DNA of 64,000 nt from Romanomermis culicivorax (taxonomy: Eukaryota; Nematoda; Enoplea; Mermithida; Mermithidae). Below the pieces are notes generated by a model that had not been told where the DNA came from, did no database searches, and worked only from the letters and a program-made list of their open reading frames with translations. Of this stretch, positions 1-12,000 are shown piece by piece (positions within the stretch are counted from its first letter, which is position 1; every line of letters begins with the position of its first letter). Both the position numbers and the translations under genes were made by a program. The DNA lies in contig CAWUHX010000333.1 of NCBI GenBank assembly GCA_963922205.1, forward strand, positions 186,001 through 250,000. Direction: 5' to 3'.

Positions 1-289
1 CTCTTTCCTGCACGAACAAAGTCTTCTGACTTCGATGGACAACACCACAGACTTTGACACAATAAACTTTTCATTATGTACTCTATTCATAACAACCACT
101 GTTCGCAGTGCATTATGAGAACACAATGACTTTATGCTACATAATCTACATAATTTTGTCTATTGTTCATTTTCTGTTTTTTTGGAATTTCGTTTTAGGA
201 GTCTGTTTCGAGAATTTATCATTTTGAGAGTCGCTGTTTTGAGGACTCGTTGTTTTGAAATTGTTTTGTGGATCCGCTTTAAGGGTTTC
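1..289. other. No gene; short copy of an iterated motif
   Basis: No coding region can be supported. Roughly 180-280 holds iterations of a motif resembling TTTTGAGAATCGCTG, the same motif that forms the inverted arms of the element at 55.57-56.60 kb, so this is probably a partial or degraded copy of that family. It ends at the 8-bp target duplication of the hAT-type element that follows. Confidence 0.4.
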
Positions 290-297
290 CCCGTTGT
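290..297. repeat. Left target-site duplication of hAT-type element
   Basis: CCCGTTGT, identical to 1841-1848 on the other side of the element. Confidence 0.85.
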
Positions 298-1840
298 CAG
301 GGCCATTCTTAGGGGGGGGGGCGAACTGGGCGGGTCGCTAAAAATTTTCTAGTGTTTGCTTGCAGAATGCCTTTTTAGCAGTCCTTAATAAAATTGTCCA
401 TTTTTGTATGCAAATATTACAAAATTTCCGCAAACATTCTTTGAACATGATGAAATTAAAACGAATTTCAGAAAATTATATTTTCTTTGGTTTTAAGAAT
501 CTTCCATGTTAGTTAGTGCATTGAAAATTGTGTTTAAAATAAAAATCTTATTTTATAGCAGCATAACCAAAGGGAACAAAACTAAATGAAAAAGGCCAAT
601 AGTGGGCGGTTTACAACTAAATCACATATTATATATTTCATATCAGAATTTCATATTTTGCTGTGCACGGTCAAAAAGGTTAATGAATTAATATTTGTCT
701 CGAATTAATTTTTTATAAAACTTTACCCGATCATTACTGATGAAAACTACAATGAGAAGCGTCTTTCAAATGTTGACTTTCCTGCTTACAAAAAATAATT
801 TTTTCGGTATCACTTTTAACTTCAAGTTGTTTCCTGATCTGGTGGTCGACTGCAAGATGACGTTTCAGAATAGCGATTCTCTCAGGATAGCAATAATCCG
901 GGATGTTTATGACACGCTTTGAGAAATATTTTTGTACTTTGTCAACCGTTAGTTAATGACAGATTTATAGTTGAAATTTTGATGACTATATCACTAGATT
1001 CGGATTACATTACGTTTTAGATACATAAAATTTATGTAGAGTAGAAATAATACAGGTACTAAAACCTTCCTTGAGGTACATATGAATACACCACTCAAAA
1101 CGCTAATGTCACTAATAAGTATTAATCATCGAAAACAACAGCTACATAAGCTTCTTTGAGCAGAAACGTGTTTTAAAATATCTTTCCCATTCGGAAAAAC
1201 TTTGAGTGCATTACAGTTTACACAATTATGGAATCTGCATCCGAACACACACATTCCATAATTCTGTAAAGCATCTGTCTTTTCTACACTGCACTTTTAT
1301 GTGCCAACAGTGGCAAAAAAAGTTGATTTCTAGTTGATATTTTTAGTTTTGTAGTTTGTTGACAGCATTATCTAACTAATAGAAAATATCAGCACATTGC
1401 TCAGGTCTCTGTATGGTACACACATGTTTACCATTTTATGTAGCAATTATTGAATTTTTCTCCGGAAGAAAAGTAAATTCTTGAAAAAAGACCTGGAAAA
1501 CTTGGAAAAGTCAGAATTTCATTTGGAAAAACCTTTGGACGCCTTGCCTCTGGCGTTTTATGAGCAGATATTGCATTACATACAAGTTACATACTGTGTA
1601 ATGTCGTTTATTATGACAACACCAGAGTTGTTGTCATTCAACCGGTTCATAAGCGTTATTTTTAATGAATAAAATCTTAAAATAATGGGATTATGCGTCG
1701 TTTTTAGAGATACTAATGTATGTAAAGTAGTGAATCATCTATTACCTAAAAAAGGCGTAGTGTATAATAATTATTGAAAAAATTTAGGGCCGCTAAACCT
1801 GAGTTCGCCCTGGGCGGCTAAAACCCTAACAACGGCCCTG
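298..1840. mobile_element. Non-autonomous hAT-type DNA transposon
   Basis: The element begins CAGGGCC at 298 and ends GGCCCTG at 1840. The first and last ~50 bp are imperfect inverted repeats: both carry a TTAGGG block and a gcgaactgggcgg-like block, and the left arm has a G10 tract. It is bounded by an exact 8-bp duplication, CCCGTTGT, at 290-297 and 1841-1848. Eight-base target duplications and CAGG/CCTG-type ends are characteristic of the hAT superfamily. At 1,543 bp with no transposase-like reading frame, it must be mobilised in trans. Short open frames inside (for example 1481-1672) show no recognisable motif. Confidence 0.85.
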
Positions 1841-1848
1841 CCCGTTGT
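1841..1848. repeat. Right target-site duplication of hAT-type element
   Basis: CCCGTTGT, identical to 290-297. Confidence 0.85.
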
Positions 1849-1943
1849 GGAAATCTCTTCCGATGCTTACGGTGCAGACCATTCACTTCTATCATTACGA
1901 ACGGATAGAAGACTTATTTCAGAAAACAAGCTAAAAAATATAC

Positions 1944-1949
1944 TTTATT
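1944..1949 (-). terminator. Polyadenylation signal of eIF2B-delta gene
   Basis: AATAAA on the minus strand, 54 bases past the stop codon of the eIF2B-delta reading frame. Placement fits a short 3' UTR, but cleavage itself cannot be seen. Confidence 0.55.
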
Positions 1950-2002
1950 TGCAGCTATGTATACTCTATCATCAATGCAGTATGGAAAGCAAGAAAATTA
2001 CG

Positions 2003-4594
2003 CTAATACAGTTGCTTAACGCGCAAAACCGCCGGCACGGAACTGCAGGGTAGAGTTCGAAGTTCGGTGACAACCCCTGTGACGAAATCGGCTGGCACGA
2101 CTTCGGCGTCGGGCCAACCGTGTTCGACGGCCGCCGTTTGCACGCGCTCGCAAAATTTGTACGTTTGGCAAGCGACCAAAACAGGGATATTGCGATTCTT
2201 GGCTACCATACAAACCTAGAAAAAAATGAATCGCTTAGTTCTAATGCAAAATTTATTACGACCAATTTACGAAGTTTATGTATTCAGCTCAGCTATAGTG
2301 TGAATATATCGTGGATACACTACGGGAGACAATAATCCGGAAAGCATATGAGGACAAAAAATTGAATATATTTTTGTCGATAACATTCCGCACGATGTTT
2401 TAGGCGTCGTGGTCATATAGGCGAGAATTGATTTTGAGAAATTTCCAATTAACGAGTTGCTGTTTGATCGAAAGAAGGTATCGAAACGAACGAAAAAATT
2501 ATTCGAAAATTTGCTATTAGCTATTGGTTTTTGGCGGGATAAAGAAGCTTTCTATATGCAAGTCGACGAAAACATTTTTGGAATTGAAATCAAGAAAAAT
2601 AATCAAATTATATACTTCAGGATTGAAAAAAAACTTCGCTGGTTTCTATCAGTTCTAAATTTACCTGACTGGAACCGGAAGGGCAAACAGCAGCTCCATT
2701 GGCCAAAAAACCATCAGCCCCCAGCAAAACAAGGGAAGCCGAGTCGATAACGTGATTAATGGCGTTTATCAACAGGTACTGACAATTTACACCGCTATTG
2801 ACTAGGCTTCTTGCTAAAATCTGACCTGTGATTAAATGACATATTATTAAAGAGCAAATGGTTAAAAGAAGAACTTGTTAAAAAGGACATAAGCACGTGA
2901 AAAAATAACGGTTTACATGAAGTTGTTTGAGAAAATGTTTTTCATGAATGGTTCACATGCATGTAATTAATATTTTTGATATTAACTTTGCAATTTCCCC
3001 TCAAATACCAGAAGGATAAAAAATACGAAAAAATCAGGTCAAACGAAATAGAACTATAAAAGCGTTCATTTATCATTGAAATTTTTTGTCTGTGGTAAGT
3101 TAACGATCAAATTTACCTCGACCTTTGGGAAAACTATCAACAATAATGACGCGAAAATTCGCGCCATTCTTCGAAGCGAATTCTAGTATTTCTTGGATCA
3201 AAGATGAGCTGAAAAAAGTAAACTTTTTAAAAACACTGGAATACCCCATTTTGTATCGAGCAGTTCAAAGACGTATCAACTTTGATACTGAGATAGTGAA
3301 ATTCGATTTTTAATCCGTGAAAAACACCTGAAAACTTACCACGAATAAGTGAGGATTACGGGTGACTCGTCGAACGTTTTAAACTTTTCAGTCAATGTTA
3401 GACAGATGGCCTTGGTTGATAAAGTAATTTTTTGCTCGGCAAAATCGTCTAACCATTCTAACAGATCGGCCTTGGCCTAGAAAAGCGTAAAACTTGGAAA
3501 AATTAATCTGATTCACGGAAGAAAAACAGTTCGAGTTTACTCTTGCAGACATTATCTTTTTTTGTAGGATGATTTTTGAAATTTTTGTCAAAGATTTAAC
3601 GTAATCTGTTTTCTAACTGAGCTACATAACGTTGAAAATTTTACTTGATCTTCAGTCGATGAACCTAAAACGTGAGTTAATTGATATTTAAGCTGCTTCA
3701 CAAGACTAGCCATTGACGGCGGCAAGGGTTTACCTCCAGAAACGAAGCTTAACAAAAAAATCACCTTTCACAACTTTGAAAGGGAATGGTAAAAAATATG
3801 GCAGATAAGCAAATTGAACTACAAAGAAAATTCCACGATTTAATTTTGTAAATAAATTCACTTCCATTGAAAAGCTCTAGATTTTTTAGAACTTTCAATC
3901 AGACTCGTAAACAAAACAACTGATGAATAGCTACATAGATTCATAAAGCCTTTATTTACAATTGGAGTAATTCACAATGCTTTGGATTCTTCCAAAGCCT
4001 GTCGAAGAAGTGCAAAAATTAGCAAATGATCTCAAGTCAAGTTCTCCAAACCAGACCGTAAAATGTGGAATCGCGTTGACGTAAAAACAGGCAAATCACA
4101 CACCAGCAAAAAACTCAGACTCCAACTAGTGTCATGGCTGTTTTCATTATAAACCTTGGAGCAGTTCAATTTATGGACAAGGCTGCACGTTGAGCTAGGA
4201 TTCAAGTTTATTCTGATGAAGTTGCAGATTGTCAAAAAATGAATTTGGTAAGTAAAAGAAAAAATTTTTTGATTCTGAGGAAAGGTTGAGAATTCTTTCC
4301 TTCGTAATTTACAAGTACACGAGTAGATCGGTACCTTAGGCAAGGTTTCATCACATTTTCTATTTCTCGAGCATACGTTTTATCTTTGGGCGGGTGATAT
4401 TCGTTGATTAACTGAAAGATGAAGAGACAAACTTCACATTTGAGAACAGGTCACAACGGTAATTTAGAAAAACTCACTTCTCTAAATGCATCTATCAATG
4501 CAGAACATTGAACATCAGAATCGATTAGTTGATCAGATAAATTCGCGGGCGATAACCGCAAACCTAAGCGATGGAAGGCGGGATGAACGATCAT
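2003..4594 (-). CDS. EIF2B4: Translation initiation factor eIF2B subunit delta
   Basis: eIF2B is the cytosolic guanine-nucleotide exchange factor that reloads eIF2 with GTP; delta is one of its regulatory Rossmann-fold subunits. Seven exons can be placed: 4478-4594, 4335-4411, 3645-3747, 3340-3476, 3117-3208, 2665-2825 and 2003-2215. All have GT donors and AG acceptors and compatible phases, giving 299 residues. Family signatures in order: HPAF..RLGL near the start, [65 protein letters not shown], and [12 protein letters not shown] at the C-terminus. Two oddities: the long N-terminal extension of metazoan delta subunits (about 200 residues) is absent, and about 40-45 residues normally following the KFCERVQT motif are missing. 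The gene starts only ~260 bp below the UCKL1-type gene on the same strand, with ATG one base after a TTTTCTGCAG acceptor. An undiscovered upstream exon remains possible. Confidence 0.9.
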
Positions 4595-4606
4595 TCTGCA
4601 GAAAAC
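4592..4606 (-). promoter_or_regulatory. Splice acceptor abutting the eIF2B-delta start codon (candidate trans-splice site)
   Basis: On the minus strand the sequence reads GTTTTCTGCAG, then A, then ATG. An acceptor directly preceding an ATG, about 100 bases below an AATAAA signal of the upstream gene and with no plausible upstream exon between the two, is the layout of a spliced-leader acceptor in an operon. It could equally be the acceptor of an ordinary intron whose 5' exon I failed to find. Confidence 0.45.
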
Positions 4607-4702
4607 GAACAAATATTTTGATGATTATATAGATCTGGAGGAAAGACCAGGGATCATGAATGGATAACACATTTCACGAATGAGGAGGAAAAAATAAAAC
4701 TT

Positions 4703-4708
4703 TTTATT
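4703..4708 (-). terminator. Polyadenylation signal of UCKL1-type gene
   Basis: AATAAA on the minus strand, about 150 bases beyond the UCKL1-type stop codon and ~100 bases before the eIF2B-delta acceptor. Confidence 0.5.
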
Positions 4709-4855
4709 AACAAAAATCAACTTATATAAGGCTCGACCTGATAAAATGGCAATAAAATAATCACACTAGTAATGACTACTACGACGATAGAGAGAAAAGC
4801 GAGAAACCCGCATGTTAAAGCAATAATGGAGAAAAATGTCGCAAGAAAAGAGTCA

Positions 4856-7800
4856 TCAATAAGTACCAAAATAACGATCGCTAAAATTGCCGATACCAGG
4901 TAAAATATCGTACGAGGAGGATAATTCAGGGTCTATAGCCGACGTAACTAATTTTACTTGCGGAAATGCATAGGCGATACTATTTACTCCAACTGCGGAC
5001 ATGAGCAAGGAAACTAGCGTAATATTGCCCTATGAAGTAGAAACATGAGCGATCTACTCGAAGAAAACGTAAGTTAGACTGACTAGGATGGATATCTAAA
5101 AAGATACATATTTAGAATGATCAAAAATTCGGATCAGTGGCAGGCTAAAAATTTATTGCAGAAGACTCCATAAATGAATCATTCCTGGAATTTACGAATG
5201 GGGGAACTTCACCACCAAAAGTACTGCCAGAATGATTTTACAATTCTATTGAATTGCACGATAATGATCGAGAAACAAACCAAGTGAAAAATATTTGAGG
5301 AGAGAGATGTTCACAGGAATCAAGTGCAGAAGTTGTTGCTCGTTGAAGAATCCAAATTTTTGGTTGGTTGCTCGGTTTTTAAATTTTGTTTGCTTATTTT
5401 CGGCTCAAAACATGTTTTACCTTTGCTCCCGAATTTACGAAAAATGCACGACTAACAGCTGATTTTCTTAGGGCTGTCCCCTCATTTTATTTTAGTGGTA
5501 ACTTCCAAAACATACGCAAAAAAGAGAAATAAAATTTTATTTCTAATGTGATGTTACCATACCTGTGAATGGTCAGTGAGCCTGAGGGGGTAAAGTGGAA
5601 TTTTGTCTGGGTAGTAGACTGGTTTGTCTAAGAAAACCCAAGCAGAGAAAACTTAAAGGATAAAATTCCGCGGTAGTAACTGAGCTATTGTCAAAAAAGT
5701 GCCAGTAGAGCAGCTTCTGGTTTGAAAAGAAAGATAGCAACTCACATATGGCTCAAAAACCCCAGGCAATATATGCTTATCTGACCGAAATTTATAGGTA
5801 GTAAATGAGCATCCGCCAGTCCTGGTGGGGGTAATGGCCCCACCAACCCCTAAGGCACGATGAGATGAACTATTACAATGAACTTTTCTCCGCAAACTCC
5901 GTACTTTAGGCTCGGGATGATGAGGCAGTGATCCACCTCATAGAAAAAAGGGGAATTTTAAAACGATTTTTATCCATTCTCGGGTTTCTTACTTCGGGAA
6001 CGTCATGCTCCAATAAAATTCGTATTCCCATCATGGCCGCCGCTCCCGTGGCAACCTGAGCATCCATCAATATAACCTTATACTCGTGGATATCGTTTGG
6101 TATTCTGAGATAATGTAACTGGGGCTGCAAAAAGTGAAACTAAAGAAAAATATTAATCACCAAAGATGAATTTATACAAATTTTTACTTCATGGCTTTCT
6201 TTCCAATCAGTTTGGATCAAAATTTTGCCGATCGTACAATTTTTAACGACGTCTCGCAACAGTTTTTCTATAACTTCGCCCGATCTCAAGATACTGACGC
6301 CACAAATTTTCTGACCCGTTCTCTTTTTGCCGGAATAGACGAAAGAATTGTCTCGGATTTCATGTGGCGTGAAATTCTGCAACGATAAAGCTTTTTCTAT
6401 TATCAAGCGAGCGATTCGATTCGAATAGAATATAAACTCGTCCGCGTCAGTTTCTCGATTTCGGATGATTGTGTGCATTCCCTGGGAAGAAGAAATGGTT
6501 TATTTTTGAAGGGATCGAATTTTGAGATGAACCCTAATTCATGAAGTCTATGGTGAATTAATTAACGTGAAAACGAGACTTTTCGCAGTTTCGTAACTAC
6601 GCTTTTAAAGCCACTAGAGTTTCAGATCAGAAAATGATCGAAAACTAATCTATTAATTGATCATGTTTAAGAATTCATTTTTTAAATCTAAATATTATTC
6701 TTTGTGATAGAATAATTGTGTAAAAATGAAACGCATATCACAAGTAGAAAGTTGAAACTTGAAACGATGAAACATTGTCTTCAGAATACCTTTTCTAAGA
6801 AAATGGAAAAAAGTTGAGAAATTAGAATTTGCATAGGTAACCAAGATAAAGAAGAAACAAATTTTACTTCAAGGGATTTCGGATACTAGTCTTACAGTAA
6901 TTTTGATAAATAAATTGACAGAACTAAACAAGATGCATAGAAGTGAATGCCATTAGAATTTGATAATTTCATAGGAGTCCAAAAAGCTTTCGTTTAATTG
7001 ATCATAAGAAAATTAAGAAAGCCTCTGATCTTCAATTGAGTAGTCTGATTCAATAAATGCAACGAAGGTGGAAATGCGTCGTATTCTATCGGACTGGACG
7101 CCAATATTTCCCTGGAATTGCTCGCCTAAAAATATGAAAAAATAATGCGCAAATATAGCAGCGACTTTCCCCCGTAGATAAATAGGAGATCACACAGAAC
7201 ACAAAAATTCCGAAACATATACATTTATCGTGATATTCTTCAGGAAAATAGAGGCAAAATGATTTTTCCACATTCCGTTAAAAAAGTTTAGTTCTTTAAT
7301 TAGAGTTGCAAATTTTGTATTTTAAATAAAAGTGTACTTGTCGCTCTCTAAGTCGAACTCGAATATGCTTGATTAATATATCGATTGCGACCGTATTAAA
7401 AATACCGCGTGGAATTATCACGTCGGCGTACATCATAAACGGAGCGATGAACGTTTGAAAAGCCGGTTTCACGTACTTCGTATATTGATCTAAAATACTT
7501 TTAACCGATCGTTCTCGTTGCGTAGAATCGCGTAGAAGGCGGCGGGCCAATCGAATATCGGCGTCCGTGTCCAGAAAAATTTTCAAATCTAATAAATCGC
7601 GAATTTCTTGACGGAAGAAAATTAAAATTCCTTCGACGATCAAGACAGCAGCACCGTACATCGCCTGAACGTTGCACGTTCTTTTGTGAGTTTTGTAATC
7701 GTAAACAGGAACCTAAAAGAGAATTTTCAGACATAACTGGGGGGGGGGGGCTAGTAGAATAAATTTTTTTGGCGAAAATTTTTTATACAAAAGAATGCGA

Positions 7801-9066
7801 AGATTTTATGGAAGCTGAGGGACTCATGGTAAAGAAATGAAGAACGTTCTAAACGTCAGCTCATGCGAAATCAGACTAGCCTGTAGGAAAAAATATTTTT
7901 AGATATTTAACATCGCTGTCTTGTAGTCATATTATTTTCCACGAGAATTTATCATATTTTTTGAAAAGATTTTCTGTTTTCTTGTGAATATTTTATTTCC
8001 GCTTACTTTTCTGCGCTATAACGTCAGAAATTCTCGGTTCTATATATGTGAACATACAGTGAAATTCCAAGAATTTTTCTAAGCGCCATTACTTATCGAA
8101 AAATCTGCCCATTAGAATCTGCGAAAATAAGTCAAGCTTTTGAACAACTTGAAATTAGAATTTTTATGGAATCGATGACTTCGGCCCCAAAAATGACCCC
8201 GGATCTCCGTTATATGTATGATTTTTGTGAAAGTTTTTTCATTTCTTCCTTTTTTAGTTCTTGCACAGTTGAAAGCTAATGCAACAATATCTTATAGAAA
8301 AGAAAAGTTCACTTGAGTCATTACATCATGCACGAACAGTTTATAAAAAAAATTCTATTTTTATGTTTGCAATAATTTAAGCGTTGATAAGAATTCAGGT
8401 TCGATTAAAGTTTGTGCTCACGTCGACTTTCTTTCCTTCTTTTAGCCGTTGTATAGTCGACAGGGCTAAATCAAAATCGATGGCGTTCGGATGATCGAAA
8501 TCGTATTCGTTCTTGTCGGCTAAAGCGCACTGTTCATCGCTTAAACTCTTGTAAAAGCAATCGAAACGTAATAAATTGACCCACGGAATGTCTAACAAAG
8601 ATATTAATTGATCCGCCAAACTGGTTTTACCGCAACCGCTGCCGCCGCAAATGCCAACGCAAAATGGTTCCATGAGCGGTTCGCCGAGACAATTAAACCA
8701 ACTGGGGCGACCGGCCGTGAAAACAACCTATAATGAATAACGTAAAAAATAGGAGTGAACGTGAAACATTATTCCATCGAACTGGAAAATCATCACTTTG
8801 ATACGGAATTTACCATTCATTGAAACTTTTCATTTCCCTTAAAACTTCCATGAACTCACTTTCTCTTTGTTTAGATAGACGTTTTCATGAACAATACTAC
8901 GAGATGTCGGGTGTGGTCTTCGTGGCAATCGGGAGATAGAATTTACACGATCGGTAAAATCAAATTGGGCTGTTGTATGATTCACCACAGAAATTTTCAT
9001 AGTGGAACTGTTGAGATTACTCGTGGTAGTTTGCGTACGAATAGGTGATAACTTTTCACACGGCAT
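4856..9066 (-). CDS. UCKL1: Uridine-cytidine kinase-like protein with UPRT-like domain
   Basis: Family role: salvage phosphorylation of uridine/cytidine, with a C-terminal uracil-phosphoribosyltransferase fold. Exons 8860-9066, 8422-8727, 7338-7712, 7024-7125, 6188-6481, 5993-6124 and 4856-5029 join in phase to about 529 residues, close to the ~550 of animal UCKL1. Residues ~72-82 carry the TAGRPSWFN segment that precedes the kinase; the P-loop GGSGCGKT is at ~97-104; [10 protein letters not shown] follows; [12 protein letters not shown] and the [16 protein letters not shown] segment lie in the third exon. The UPRT part starts GMHTIIR at ~331, then GVSILRSGE, and the PRPP-binding type loop [15 protein letters not shown] at ~446-460; the C-terminus has [14 protein letters not shown]. 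Odd: the exon at 7024-7125 fits the family but is followed by GG rather than GT/GC. Alternative exon limits there are possible; the identity is secure. Confidence 0.92.
7739..7752. repeat. Poly-G tract in UCKL1 intron
   Basis: A run of more than ten G just outside the acceptor of the third exon, on the plus strand. No function inferred. Confidence 0.6.
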
Positions 9067-9071
9067 TTAAG

Positions 9072-9086
9072 AATTATCTATTACCC
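9072..9086 (-). promoter_or_regulatory. Acceptor-like site upstream of UCKL1 start codon
   Basis: Minus strand reads CATTCTTCAG about 15-20 bases before the ATG at 9066. It may be a cis- or trans-splice acceptor for the first coding exon. Only the motif is visible. Confidence 0.3.
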
Positions 9087-12000
9087 TGAAGAATGTCGAA
9101 ATCAGCATTTCATCAATTAGCAATGATGAATTGAGCGGATTAAAAATCCTAGATTTTTAATTGTACCCCAATTACTTCGTGCCGATTATCCTGGCATACA
9201 GTACACAGAATGTCCATCGAACCCAGAAAAGTCAGGGAAAAACAAAATTGGACTGGAAAGCCTGGAAAAGTCAGGGAATTTCGATTAGGATTGTTATGAT
9301 GTAGTTTTTTATTGTAAAATTATCCCGAATTATTGAATGATAAGCCAAATTTACGTCTCAGAGCTTGCAAATCTCCAAATTTTTCGGCGCTTCACGTCGA
9401 TTAACCTTAATATAATTACCTGGGTCTGGTTAAAGAGTGGTTCTTAATAAGTTTAGTACCGTTAATCAATTACATTTAACGGTGCATCTGTAATTCTATT
9501 CTGTCTCCAACTATAAATATTTAACGGTTAATGAAGAGTAACTAGGATTCCAGCTTTTCTGGTGATATTATGTTCGCTAACTTGATGATTGTTAAACTGT
9601 TGTCATTGATGAATATCAAGACAACATTTTGACAGCTTACTTTCAATTAAAATTTCCATATAGTAATGCAGTGAGATTTATTGTTCAGGTGGAAGAAATA
9701 CTACACCTGATACCTTCATAAGAGATGCTTTGTATAACATTTATTTCTTCTTACATGAAAAGATTAGAACGAATTTTAGGAAATTTATGCGTTTAAGAAT
9801 AAAAATAATGTCAATTGAGCAGCATTACGAAAGAGAGCATGTTTTATGATATTAACTTATTATTTCACTAAATTTCCAATTTTCTGATAACATTACATCC
9901 AAATCATTGATCCAATTTTATGTTTTGAGCAGGCCTTCATCATTAATTCTGTGTTCATATTTCGGATTATTTCTAACGAAATGCAGGACAGATTTAGTTA
10001 AAATTTTACTGATCGTTTGGCCACTATAGCTTATTTTTTTATAATATGCTTGTAAAGTGTATAAATTGACAAAAATTATCTCTGTCTTTGAACTTGTTTA
10101 GGTAAACCTTTGATTATAAAATTTTCTACTAAAAAAATAGTTTAAGGTTAGTTGAGTATACCCACTGATTCTCAGTCCTATGGGACACACAGTTAAGCTG
10201 AAAATCTTAAAAGTCTGAAATAGTACTTGATTTCCACTCTAATTATTTGAGGGCATTTCAATAAAAACAGACTATAGATTTAGAGTACATTATGTTGTAG
10301 ACACTTTAAATTATTTTGACTGCAAAGATTTTAACATCATCAGCAAGGATAAGCATTTTAATATTAATGCTGTTTTTCAATAGAAATAAAACAGGGCCTA
10401 AAACTTTTTTGAGCAGGAATGTGTTTTAAAATAATCTTTCTTGTTTGAGAAAAAATTTGACGATTACATTGCAGAAAAAAGTTGAAGCAAAAAACAGCCA
10501 TTTTTGGCGCGAGAAAATTGTCTATGAGTTTAAACATAATTACTTGAAGAAAAATAGGCAGCTACTGAAACAGCTACAGCTGCTGAGATTAAACTGTCGG
10601 AATATATGGAGTGTAATACGAATGTTCCGACAATATTATAAATCAATTTGGTGGGTTTTTTAAATTTTTGCGGGTACATCGTACATCTACCCATTTTCCT
10701 ATAGCCGGAAAGGCAGGCTTTACAGGACGATACGGTCATATAAGTATCCACCTTATATGAGAGGCGCTCTTTGGGTGATTTTTACCATCAAGTGGAGGCC
10801 TGACAAGCACGACTTGATCGGCTACCTACCTCATAATGGAATAGGCCCACTTCATTCGCCGCACTGTCGCCAACATGCTAACTGGACTGAGTAGACTCCA
10901 GCAAGCAGCGTTCCAAGTTTTTCTTTTCTTATTTCCGAAATTTTAGTCCCAAAAAACCCAATTTGGGGATAAAACCGCGTCTCACTGCACGGTATTTTTA
11001 TTTCATCAAATTTGATTCTGCAGCACAACCTAACCCTGGTTGTTCTTGGCTTGTACTCATCAGACTTTTATTTTACAGGCCAAGTTGCAATGTAAAACTT
11101 CGGAGAACATTTTGCTGTAAAGGGAAATTTTTGGCCTAGGGCCCGCTCTCCAAAACTCGATAACTCGGCCAATTTTCAACCAATTTACTTGCTTTAAATT
11201 TCAATTTGAAGAAGAAAAAAGATGAACCAACTTGCGAGCGAAGCGAATCCAGGCTTCCCGAAGGGAAGACTGGTTTAAGGCTTGAAAAGCGTGAGAAAAT
11301 ACATTTTTTAAGCTTTTTCTTCCATAACCATCGATTGCAATTGTTTCCGCCCTTTATATAGGTATCGTTTACAAAACAAATGTTCGGAGATTTTATTGTA
11401 GAAGATTTGTAGAAGAATGCGCTGAAAAAAATCCGGAACGGATGTATTTTAGTTGCGCAATGCGACTTGTACCAAAGTGGACTTTTTCCAACAGTTTACT
11501 GCTTGATGAAGTCTCCAATTACATGTATATGGTCTGTATAGCTAGGTGAGTCTGTCTCTCCGTTTTTGTCCTCAAATGGGGTATTTTGAGGAATAAAAAT
11601 TTGAAAATGTGGAAAAAAAATTGTGGACTGGTTCTCATTATGGAAAAAATATTCGGAATTACCGGAAACATGCATTTTTATGAACTTTAGGAGGTGAAAA
11701 TCTCAAAATTTTCCGCATGAGTGAGTGTAATAGTGAATTGTTTTCTATCAAGCGCGACTGTTATCATATCTACTTCCACTTACTAATTAACCTTCTACAG
11801 TTTCTATTCTATCAATTGGATTTACTCATCTCTTTTTTAATCCTTAACAGTCAACATTTTGCAGAAAATAGATTTTTCAACAACCTTCACAAATCATCAT
11901 TTTTTCTCTCGCCTGGTGTTTTTCGAACGTTTTGGACGTGAACTTTCGCATTGAAAAACGATGAAAATCATTCTGAGACTGTAAATTCAGAGCTTTTATT

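Noticed and set aside
4032-4343. 103-codon minus-strand frame as a separate gene
   Set aside because: It reads through the intron between the second and third eIF2B-delta exons.
5653-5895. 80-codon minus-strand frame as an extra UCKL1 exon
   Set aside because: The preceding exon already splices in phase to 4856-5029, which completes the family C-terminus; this frame has no similarity to UCKL1.
10740-10920. tRNA-like or SINE-like segment
   Set aside because: A GC-richer patch is present, but I could not find paired A and B box promoters or a cloverleaf.
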